From the NCBI GenBank assembly GCA_913060875.1, contig CAJXSL010000008.1:124001-188000 (forward strand): a DNA stretch of 64,000 nt, given 5' to 3'. This document shows positions 1 through 7,766 of this stretch, one piece after another. Source of the DNA: an uncultured Desulfobacteraceae bacterium (GTDB lineage Bacteria; Desulfobacterota; Desulfobacteria; Desulfobacterales; UBA5852). The position numbers and the translations under genes are program-made. The notes under the pieces were generated by a model. That model was not told where the DNA came from, made no database searches, and saw nothing but the letters and a program-made list of their open reading frames with translations. The first letter of the stretch is position 1. Each line of letters opens with the position of its first letter.

Positions 1-361
1 ATCGCGCGTGACGGTCCAGGGCGGCCCGGTGGTTGATCCAGGTCGACCAGACTTCCAGCCAGGCCTCGTTGCGCCAGTAGCAATCCGGATCGCCCCGGCC
101 TTTCAGTCGTTCAATATAATCGGTAAATTCTTCCTTACAGTTCTCGCAAAAGTGATAGGGTACCCGTTGGTCGTCCTGCTGGGGGCAGCCTCCCTTAGAG
201 CACGCGCCGGGGGTGGGCCGGCCGCATTTTTCGCACTCGATCGCACAGCACGACCGCTGGAAAACATTCTCAACGGCCCGCTGCCTGCGCTCATCGAGAA
301 AAGCATCTTTCTTGAGTTTGGCGCGATCAAGCTTGTCGCATATGGAAATTATGTTGGTCAC
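1..361 (-). CDS. Partial cysteine-rich protein with zinc-ribbon-like CxxC pairs (C-terminus lies outside the window)
   Basis: Reverse-strand reading from a GTG at 361 is open to the window edge: VTNIISICDKLDRAKLKKDAFLDERRQRAVENVFQRSCCAIECEKCGRPTPGACSKGGCPQQDDQRVPYHFCENCKEEFTDYIERLKG...; not in the supplied ORF track because it lacks an ATG and a stop. Confidence 0.55.
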   Translation of the reverse strand, partial: MTNIISICDKLDRAKLKKDAFLDERRQRAVENVFQRSCCAIECEKCGRPTPGACSKGGCPQQDDQRVPYHFCENCKEEFTDYIERLKGRGDPDCYWRNEAWLEVWSTWINHRAALDRHAR

Positions 362-573
362 GGGGCAACCAGGGTTTAACCTGTCCTTTAAATTGCAAAA
401 ACATAGCACCGCTCCAAATGCAATGTCAATTGAGAATGGGGGCCGGCATCATCAGCGCGCAGCCCTGTCTTGTCAATTCCAAGTGACCGTGATAATTTGC
501 CTAATTTTATACGAATTGGATCGTTTTAACCCGCGTGCGGGGTGAATCCCGCCCCGGGCCGCAAGGAGGCCGC

Positions 574-1650
574 ATGAATTCGTTCCGCCCCGATTGCCAT
601 CCCATCCTCATCGGCAGCCTGCCCGTGTCCGACCACCAGGAAGCGGTGGACATGGTGATGCAGGCAACCCCCCGGGTGCCGGTCTGGCCCCAGCTTCCGG
701 TTTACCCCCAGGAGGGCATGGTGCCCCAGTTTGCCCCGGGTATGCCCGGCCTTAAGCAGGAGGACGAGCGGGTTTACGTCGATCTTGGCGGGGATGCCTT
801 TGAAACCGAACTGGCGGCCTTTTACGAGGAATACCTGGCGGTGACGGAACTTTCCGCCCCGGTGGAAACCTCGCGGTTTCAGCTGGGCGAGGCCTATGCC
901 GGCGGGTTTTATGAACTCAAGGCCCGGGTTCCGGCAATGGATCCCGCGCCGGTGGCGCTCAAAGGGCAGGTGACGGGCCCCATCACCTTCGGAATGGGCC
1001 TGAAGGACCACCAGGGCCGTGCTGTTTTCTACGATGCCAACGCCCGGGACGCGGCCGTCAAGCTTCTGGCCCTCAAGGCCGTCTACCAGGTGCGCGCCTT
1101 CAAGGATTACGGCTGTCCGGTGATTATTTTCCTGGACGAGCCGGCCCTGGCCGGCTACGGCTCCTCGGAAATGATCAGCATTTCGGCCGACGAGATTGCG
1201 GCCAGCCTCGGGGAGATCAATGACGCCATCCACAACGAAGGGGCGCTGGCCGGCATCCATGTCTGCGCCAATACGGATTGGGGGCTGATCCTGGGCACCC
1301 GGGTCGACATCGTCAATTTCGACACCTATTCTTATTTCGACCGTTTCCTGCTCTACGGCGAGCAGATCAAAACGTTTGTGACCCAAGGCGGCATCATCGC
1401 CTGGGGGCTGGTCCCCACGGGTTCGGCGGAAGCCCTCGAGGCTGCCACGGTGGAGTCCCTGGTCCGTCAATGGGAAGAGCAATGCCGCCAGCTGACGGCC
1501 CTGGGCATCGACCGGGATCAGCTCCTGTCCCAGTCCCTGATCAGCCCCAGTTGCGGGGTGGGCTCCCTCAGCCTGGCCCAGGCCAGCAAGGTGCTGGAGC
1601 TGACACGGGAGGTCTCCGCCCATATTCGGGGAGCGCTAACCGACCGTTGA
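574..1650 (+). CDS. MetE/UroD-like (cobalamin-independent methionine synthase II-type) protein
   Basis: ORF with AAGGAGG ribosome-binding site; motifs LIGSLPVSDHQEAVDMV, KGQVTGPITFG, IIFLDEPALAGYGS, GIHVCANTDWGLIL, SPSCGVGSLS typical of the UROD/MetE-like superfamily. Confidence 0.75.
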   Translation: MNSFRPDCHPILIGSLPVSDHQEAVDMVMQATPRVPVWPQLPVYPQEGMVPQFAPGMPGLKQEDERVYVDLGGDAFETELAAFYEEYLAVTELSAPVETSRFQLGEAYAGGFYELKARVPAMDPAPVALKGQVTGPITFGMGLKDHQGRAVFYDANARDAAVKLLALKAVYQVRAFKDYGCPVIIFLDEPALAGYGSSEMISISADEIAASLGEINDAIHNEGALAGIHVCANTDWGLILGTRVDIVNFDTYSYFDRFLLYGEQIKTFVTQGGIIAWGLVPTGSAEALEAATVESLVRQWEEQCRQLTALGIDRDQLLSQSLISPSCGVGSLSLAQASKVLELTREVSAHIRGALTDR

Positions 1651-1732
1651 CCGCAACCGTTCTTACGCGATGCCCGGCGCGGGACAATGGGAAAACCAAA
1701 AGCCAAAAAAACGTATTAATGAAGGAAATCAT

Positions 1733-2584
1733 ATGACTGCAAATCCGCCTGCTGCCTTTACGGGGGCCAGTCGTTACGTGCTGGACGACGAGCTGGCCGC
1801 CATCGTGAACATTTCCATGGCCCTCGAAATGCCCCTGCTGCTCAAGGGCGAACCCGGGACCGGCAAGACCATGCTGGCCCACGCCATAGCCGAGAACCTG
1901 GGCATGCCCCTTATCGTCCTGAACGTCAAATCCAGCATGAAGCTGGTGGAGGCCCTTTATCAGTACGATACCCTGACGCGTTTGAATGACAGCCGTTTCG
2001 GGGATTCCCAGCGCGATGTCAGCGACATCGAAGCCTATATCAAGATGGGCAAGATCGGTCAGGCTTTTGTGGCCGATACCCGCACCGTTCTCCTGATCGA
2101 CGAGATCGACAAGGCCGACACGGATTTCCAGGACGACATGCTGGATGTGCTCGACCAGATGGAGTTCGATATCATCGAGATCGACAAGACCATCCAAACC
2201 CGGCACCGCCCCGTGATCATCGTGACCTCCAACGCCAAAAAGGATCTGTCCGATCCCTTTCTTGGGCGCTGCAATTTTCACCACATCGCCTTCCCGGACC
2301 CCAAGATGATGCGGAAGATCATCCATGTGCATTTCCCGGATATCGACAAGGCCCTGATGGATGCGGCCGTGGAAACCTTTTACCGCCTGCGGGAGCTGGA
2401 CAGTGTCGAAAAGCGCCCGGCCACCCGCGAACTGATCAACTGGATCCGAGCCCTGCGGGCCGACCCGGATTTCAAACCCAAGAATTTGTCCCGGGGCGAA
2501 GTGCCTTTTCTGGGGGTCCTGTTCAAAAAGAGCCAGGACTACCAGCGGGCCAGCAGTGTGGTGCATCGCCGGAAACTGTTCTGA
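1733..2584 (+). CDS. MoxR-type AAA+ ATPase (CbbQ/NorQ-like)
   Basis: Walker A GEPGTGKTML, Walker B VLLIDEIDKAD, sensor VTSNAKKDLSDPFLGRC. Confidence 0.85.
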   Translation: MTANPPAAFTGASRYVLDDELAAIVNISMALEMPLLLKGEPGTGKTMLAHAIAENLGMPLIVLNVKSSMKLVEALYQYDTLTRLNDSRFGDSQRDVSDIEAYIKMGKIGQAFVADTRTVLLIDEIDKADTDFQDDMLDVLDQMEFDIIEIDKTIQTRHRPVIIVTSNAKKDLSDPFLGRCNFHHIAFPDPKMMRKIIHVHFPDIDKALMDAAVETFYRLRELDSVEKRPATRELINWIRALRADPDFKPKNLSRGEVPFLGVLFKKSQDYQRASSVVHRRKLF

Positions 2585-3780
2585 TGTTCATCGATTTTTT
2601 CTATTCCCTCAAAGACAACGGGGTGCCGGTCAGCCCCACCGCCTTTTTGACCCTGCACCGGGCCCTCAAGACCGGCCTGATTCGGTCCCTGAACGATTTC
2701 TACACGGCCGGCCGGGCCATCCTGGTGAAGAGCGAGCGCTTTTTCGACCGCTACGACCAGATTTTTGCCCACGCCTTCGAAGGGGCCGAACTGCCGGAGA
2801 TGGAGGGCCTGGAGCTGGACGAGATGGCCCGGGCCATGCTGGAGGAGTGGCTGCAGCACCCCAAGGAGCTGGCCGACGCCCTGGGCATCGACGAGGAACA
2901 GCTCCAGCGCCTGACCCCGGAAGAGCTGCTGGAATACTTCAAGGAGCGCCTCAAGGACCAGGACGGGGAGCACCACGGCGGCAATCGCTGGATCGGCACC
3001 GGCGGCACATCCCCGGTGGGGCATTCCGGCTATCATCCGGGCGGGATGCGGGTGGGGGGTGTGTCCCGCAACAAGTCAGCGGTCAAAGTGGCCCTGGATC
3101 GCCGCTACCGGGACTACTCCCTGAGCGGCCCGCTGCGGGCGTCCATGATGAACGAAGCCCTCAAGCGCCTGCGCCACCTGGTGCCGTCGGGCCCCCGCGA
3201 CCAGGTCAATGTGGATGAAACCATCTACCAGACCATGAAAAACGCCGGGGAGATCGAGATCGTTTTCGACCGGGACCTGAAAGACCGCCTCAAGGTGATC
3301 CTGGCCATCGACAACGGCGGATGGTCCATGGACCCCTATGTCAAGATGGTCCAGACGCTTTTCGACTACGCCCGGGCCCAGTTCAAGGACCTCAAGACCT
3401 TTTTTTTCCACAACACGATTTACGACGCCCTGTGGAAAGACCCGACCCGCTACAAGCAGCCGGTGCGGCTGGAGGAATTCGCCCGCTACGACCCGGCCAC
3501 CCGTTTGATCCTGGTGGGCGATGCCAGTATGGCCCCCTATGAGCTCATGGCCCGGGAGGGATCCATCTATATCCAGGAGCGCAGCGGCGACCCCAGCCTG
3601 CGCCGCCTCCAAATGCTGGCCGAAACGTTTGATAAGGCGGTCTGGCTCAACCCCGTGCCCCAGGCCCGCTGGAACTACACCCAGACCATCAATGTCATCG
3701 GGGACATCTTTCCCATGTTTGAGTTGTCCATTGATGGGATCGAAGCAATGGTCACCCACCTCACTTCCAAAAAGCCCTAA
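2584..3780 (+). CDS. VWA-domain CoxE-like protein
   Basis: Start overlaps the stop of the MoxR gene; ILAIDNGGWSMDPYV resembles a MIDAS-type VWA segment; MoxR + VWA neighbourhood. Confidence 0.75.
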   Translation: MFIDFFYSLKDNGVPVSPTAFLTLHRALKTGLIRSLNDFYTAGRAILVKSERFFDRYDQIFAHAFEGAELPEMEGLELDEMARAMLEEWLQHPKELADALGIDEEQLQRLTPEELLEYFKERLKDQDGEHHGGNRWIGTGGTSPVGHSGYHPGGMRVGGVSRNKSAVKVALDRRYRDYSLSGPLRASMMNEALKRLRHLVPSGPRDQVNVDETIYQTMKNAGEIEIVFDRDLKDRLKVILAIDNGGWSMDPYVKMVQTLFDYARAQFKDLKTFFFHNTIYDALWKDPTRYKQPVRLEEFARYDPATRLILVGDASMAPYELMAREGSIYIQERSGDPSLRRLQMLAETFDKAVWLNPVPQARWNYTQTINVIGDIFPMFELSIDGIEAMVTHLTSKKP

Positions 3781-3892
3781 AACGCTCAATATCGGCGTTG
3801 TGCGGCGGCCTTCGTCGCTGCGGCGTACCTGGTGTACGCCTCACTCCTCAGGCCTTGCACGCCTTGATCTTGAGCGTTTTAGGGCTTTTTGG
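3767..3892. repeat. Palindromic intergenic element with perfect 23-nt terminal inverted repeats and a nested stem
   Basis: CCAAAAAGCCCTAAAACGCTCAA (3767-3789) and its exact reverse complement at 3870-3892; internal GGCGTAC-ctg-GTACGCC stem; left arm overlaps the stop codon of the VWA gene. Confidence 0.85.
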
Positions 3893-3933
3893 GTAACGTG
3901 TTTCGTGCTGCGAACCGCCAGATATCGAGCCTA

Positions 3934-4719
3934 TTACGAATCCGTCACACCGAAAAGGCGGCAGGTGTTGCGCCAGGTGATGTCGGCCATGGCCTCCGGG
4001 GGGGTGTCGCGGATTTCGGCCACCTTGAGCAATACGGATTTGACGAAGGCCGGCTCGTTGCGGCGGGCGCGGTTGCGTTCCGGGGCCGGGGTGAGGTAGG
4101 GGGCGTCGGTTTCCACCAGCAGGCGGTCTTCGGGGATGTCGGGCACCAGGGCCCGCAGCTCCCGGCCGCGCTGTTTCATGGTGACGATCCCGGTGATGCC
4201 GATGTGCAGGCCGAGGTCGAGATAGGCCTCCATTTCCCGGCGGTTGCCGCTGAAGCAGTGGACCACACCCTGCAGGGACGGGAGGCGGGCGGCCTGCAGC
4301 ATCTCGAGAAAACGCCCCGCGCTGTCCCGTTCATGAAAAATGAGCGGCAGGCCGCGCTCCGCCGCCAGTGCCAGCTGGCGTTCGAACCATTTTTCCTGCA
4401 CATCCCGGGGGGAATACATCCGGTTGAAATCCAGGCCGATTTCGCCCCAGGCGCGGACCTTGTCGTTCCCGGCCAAATCGGCCAGAGCCTTCAGGACGTC
4501 GTCGCTGCACTGGGCGGCATCGTGGGGATGGACGCCCACGGCGGCATAGACGCCATCGTTGGTCTCGGCGATTTCGATGGCCCGCCGGGCGGTGGGAAGG
4601 TTGATCCCCACCACCATGAACCCTTGAACCCTGGTGTCCCGGGCCCGACGGAGGACCGCCTTGCGGTCCTGGTCATAGCTTTTATCGTCCAAATGGCAGT
4701 GACTGTCGAAGATGCGCAT
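3934..4719 (-). CDS. TatD family hydrolase (metal-dependent DNase)
   Basis: MRIFDSHCHLDDKSYDQDR..., AVGVHPHDA, GEIGLDFNRMYSP, VHCFSGNRREME, LLVETDAPYLTPAPERNRARRNEP; start set at the MRIFDSHCH methionine rather than the upstream ATG of the ORF. Confidence 0.93.
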   Translation of the reverse strand: MRIFDSHCHLDDKSYDQDRKAVLRRARDTRVQGFMVVGINLPTARRAIEIAETNDGVYAAVGVHPHDAAQCSDDVLKALADLAGNDKVRAWGEIGLDFNRMYSPRDVQEKWFERQLALAAERGLPLIFHERDSAGRFLEMLQAARLPSLQGVVHCFSGNRREMEAYLDLGLHIGITGIVTMKQRGRELRALVPDIPEDRLLVETDAPYLTPAPERNRARRNEPAFVKSVLLKVAEIRDTPPEAMADITWRNTCRLFGVTDS

Positions 4720-5035
4720 ATAAAAAGGCTTTCGCATTCGGGTTGAAAGAAACGCCAACGCCTTTACCATTGCCGGACAAAAAGATGCAAGGGCGCTTTT
4801 TGGGTTTGCATCAATATTGGGGTTGCCAAGAGGGCCGGCAAGCGCTAAAGTTACCATTTTTTTATGAGTTATGTTTCGTTTGGTGTCGTTTTCAAACGGC
4901 AACAGATGATGTCGATGGAAAGACAGGATAAACTTGGTTTTTGCAAGCCATCGCGATGGTTGCGATGGCTTCGGCATGCCTGAGATCGAGCCACCGCCGG
5001 GATTAGGGCGGTGCAAATTAGACGTGGAGGTCAAT

Positions 5036-5866
5036 ATGTTCAAGATTGTCAAAAGGGAAGAAATGTCGGAAGGCACGGTCATTCTCAATGAAATTGAAGC
5101 CCCCCTGATTGCCCGGAAAGCCAAACCGGGCCAGTTCGTGATCCTGAAAGCCACCGAAGATGGGGAGCGCATTCCCCTGACCATGGCCGAGACGGACCCG
5201 GAAAAGGGCACCATAACCATCATCTATATGGTGGTGGGCAAATCCACCGCGCTGTTTAAAACGCTGCAGGTCGGCGACGGCTACCAGGATGTCATCGGCC
5301 CCCTGGGGAAACCCACCCACCTCGAGAAAGTCGGTACGGTGGTGTGTGTCGGCGGCGGCACCGGTGTGGCCGTGCTGCACCCCATCACCCGGGCCCTCAA
5401 GGAAATCGGCAATCACGTGATCTGCATTATCGGCGCCCGTTCCAAGGACCTCTTGATCCTCGAAGACAAGATGCGGGACGCGTCCACAGAACTGCATGTC
5501 TGCACGGACGACGGTTCCTACGGTCATCACGGTTTTGTGACCGATGTGCTCAAGGACGTGCTGGAGAAGGAAGATGTCAAACTGGCGGTGGCCATCGGGC
5601 CGGTGCCCATGATGAAATTCGTCTCCCTGATCACCAAGGAAAAAGAGGTCAAAACCATCGTGAGCCTCAACCCCATAATGGTGGACGGCACCGGCATGTG
5701 CGGCGGCTGCCGGGTGAGCATCGGGGGCGAGAACAAGTTCGCCTGTGTCGACGGTCCGGAATTCGACGGCCATCAGGTGGATTACGATGAACTGATGAAA
5801 CGCCTGCAGGCCTATTGCGAAGACGAAAAAACCTGTCACAACGACTTTTGCCAGATGCAATCCTGA
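5036..5866 (+). CDS. nfnA: NADH-dependent ferredoxin:NADP+ oxidoreductase small subunit / sulfide dehydrogenase-like (FAD/NAD and 2Fe-2S binding)
   Basis: MFKIVKREEMSEGTVILNEIEAP..., CVGGGTGVAVLHPITRALKE, C-terminal 2Fe-2S motif GMCGGCRVSIGGENKFACVDGPEFDGHQVD; followed by the GltA-like large subunit. Confidence 0.85.
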   Translation: MFKIVKREEMSEGTVILNEIEAPLIARKAKPGQFVILKATEDGERIPLTMAETDPEKGTITIIYMVVGKSTALFKTLQVGDGYQDVIGPLGKPTHLEKVGTVVCVGGGTGVAVLHPITRALKEIGNHVICIIGARSKDLLILEDKMRDASTELHVCTDDGSYGHHGFVTDVLKDVLEKEDVKLAVAIGPVPMMKFVSLITKEKEVKTIVSLNPIMVDGTGMCGGCRVSIGGENKFACVDGPEFDGHQVDYDELMKRLQAYCEDEKTCHNDFCQMQS

Positions 5867-5927
5867 TAAGCGAATCGATTTGCACCCTATGCGTTGTATT
5901 TTCTATTGATAGTGGAGGACTGAAATC

Positions 5928-7349
5928 ATGTCGACCCAACCCGATAAGAAAGCCAAGAAAAAACCGATTCAGCGGGTAGCCATGCCCGAACAGGCACCGG
6001 AGATCCGCCGTCGCAATTTCGAAGAAGTCCCTCTGGGATACACGCCGGAAATGGCCATGGAAGAGGCTTCGCGCTGCTTGCAGTGCAAGAAGCCGGCCTG
6101 TGTCGAAGGCTGCCCCGTCAACGTGGACATCCCGGGATTCATCAAACTGATCAAGGAAGGGGATTTTACCGGGGCCGCCCGTAATCTGTGGACCCGGAAC
6201 GCCCTGCCGGCGGTTTGCGGCCGGGTGTGCCCCCAGGAAATCCAGTGCGAGGGGCATTGCATCGTGGGCAAAAAAGGCGCCCCCGTGGCCATTGGCAACC
6301 TGGAGCGGTTTGCCGCCGATTACGAACGGGAACAAGGCTCCGGCGCCCTGCCGCCCAAGGCCGAATCTACCGGCAAAAAGGTGGCGGTGGTGGGATCCGG
6401 TCCGTCGGCCCTGACCGTGGCCGGCGACCTGGTGGTCAAGGGCCATGACGTGACCGTTCTCGAAGCCTTTCACAAACCCGGCGGCGTCCTGGTTTACGGC
6501 ATTCCGGAATTCCGTCTGCCCAAGGCCATCGTCGCCCAGGAGATCGACTTCCTGGCGCGCCAGGGGGCCAATGTGGAGTGCAACCAGGTGGTGGGCCGCA
6601 CCGTGAGCATCGATGAACTGTTCGAAGACGGCTATGATGCCGTTTATCTGGGCGTAGGGGCCGGTTTGCCCCGCTTCCTGAACGTGCCGGGCGAGAACCT
6701 GATCGGCATCCTGTCGGCCAACGAATACCTGACCCGGGCCAACCTGATGAAGGCCTACCTTTTCCCCAAAGTGGATACACCGATCCCCCATGGTAAGAAT
6801 GTGGTGGTGCTCGGCGCCGGCAACGTGGCCATGGACTCCGCCCGCACCGCCATGCGTCTCGGTGCGGAAAGCGTCAAGATTGTCTATCGCCGCTCCCGTG
6901 ATGAGATGCCGGCCCGGAACGCGGAGATTCACCATGCCGAAGAAGAAGGCATCGAGATGTTTCTCCTGACCGCACCCACCAAATTTGTCGGGGATGAAAA
7001 CGGTCGCCTGACCGGTATGGAATGCCTCCAGATGGAACTGGGCGAGCCGGACGAGTCCGGTCGGCGGCGCCCGGTGGCCAAAGAGGGCTCGGAATTCCAC
7101 ATGGATTGCGACCTGGCCATCATTGCCGTCGGATCCGGGGCCAACCCCCTGTTGACCCAGTCCACACCGGATCTCTCACTGAACAAGTGGGGCTATATCA
7201 TGGCGGACCAGGAAACCGGCAAGACCAGCAAGAAAGGGGTCTGGGCCGGGGGTGACATCGTCACCGGGGCCGCCACCGTCATCCTGGCCATGGGGGCCGG
7301 AAGGAAGGCGGCGGATTCGATTCATGACTATCTGACCTGGGGCTGGTGA
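5928..7349 (+). CDS. nfnB: NfnB / GltA-type glutamate synthase small-subunit-like oxidoreductase
   Basis: CLQCKKPACVEGCPVNVDIPGFIKLI, CGRVCPQEIQCEGHCIVGKKG, VAVVGSGPSALTVAGDLVVKGHDVTVLEA, VVVLGAGNVAMDSARTA; C-terminal GVWAGGDIVTGAATVILAMGAGRKAA. Confidence 0.88.
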   Translation: MSTQPDKKAKKKPIQRVAMPEQAPEIRRRNFEEVPLGYTPEMAMEEASRCLQCKKPACVEGCPVNVDIPGFIKLIKEGDFTGAARNLWTRNALPAVCGRVCPQEIQCEGHCIVGKKGAPVAIGNLERFAADYEREQGSGALPPKAESTGKKVAVVGSGPSALTVAGDLVVKGHDVTVLEAFHKPGGVLVYGIPEFRLPKAIVAQEIDFLARQGANVECNQVVGRTVSIDELFEDGYDAVYLGVGAGLPRFLNVPGENLIGILSANEYLTRANLMKAYLFPKVDTPIPHGKNVVVLGAGNVAMDSARTAMRLGAESVKIVYRRSRDEMPARNAEIHHAEEEGIEMFLLTAPTKFVGDENGRLTGMECLQMELGEPDESGRRRPVAKEGSEFHMDCDLAIIAVGSGANPLLTQSTPDLSLNKWGYIMADQETGKTSKKGVWAGGDIVTGAATVILAMGAGRKAADSIHDYLTWGW

Positions 7350-7356
7350 TGCCCCG

Positions 7357-7483
7357 TTGGAAGGGGCATCTTTTGCTTCCTGTCGGCGTTCTCGGCACCT
7401 GGCCATCCTCGACGTAGCGCAGCTACGCCTGCGGTGTCCAGTCACCTGCGGCCTTGACATAAAGCAAAATCTACCCCTTCCAA
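7357..7483. repeat. Second member of the palindromic intergenic repeat family
   Basis: Imperfect terminal inverted repeat TTGGAAGGGGcatctTTTGCTT / rc TTGGAAGGGGtagatTTTGCTT with nested CGTAG-cgca... GCTACG stem; core TCCTCGACGTAGC..GCTACGCCTGCGG shared with the next element. Confidence 0.7.
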
Positions 7484-7496
7484 TCAGGCCATCTGT

Positions 7497-7620
7497 TGCA
7501 GGGGCGCTTTTTGGCCCCTGCCGGCGTTCTCGCCTCCTGAGCGTCCTCGGCGTAGCGAACTACGCCTGCGGTGCTCAGTCGACTGCGGCCTTGGCAGAGA
7601 CCAAAATTCACCCCTTCCAG
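7497..7620. repeat. Third member of the palindromic intergenic repeat family
   Basis: Core CGGCGTTCTCG...TCCTCGGCGTAGCGAACTACGCCTGCGG...TGCGGCCTTG closely matches the element at 7357-7483; outer arms degenerate. Confidence 0.65.
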
Positions 7621-7709
7621 CGCAAGACACCTGGTTTTGTGGGAGGACTTGAGACGAGGGCACAACGCCGATATCGGGCGAAAAAACTTTTTTGAGATAG
7701 CTTCTAAAT

Positions 7710-7745
7710 AAACAAGCCGCCCGGCCATGGCCAGGCGGCTTGTTT
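7710..7745 (-). terminator. Likely transcription terminator hairpin of the molybdopterin oxidoreductase gene
   Basis: AAACAAGCCGCC...GGCGGCTTGTTT inverted repeat immediately downstream of the minus-strand stop. Confidence 0.65.
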
Positions 7746-7766
7746 CTCAGGGAAGACAAATGGACG

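Noticed and set aside
8-379. 123-aa plus-strand ORF at the window start
   Set aside because: The opposite strand encodes a more protein-like cysteine-paired sequence; the plus ORF looks like its shadow.
526-1623. 365-aa minus-strand ORF
   Set aside because: Antisense shadow of the MetE/UroD-like gene; His/Gly/Gln-rich composition typical of GC-rich reverse-frame translation, no motifs.
5667-7100. 477-aa minus-strand ORF
   Set aside because: Antisense to the nfnB coding sequence, composition-driven.
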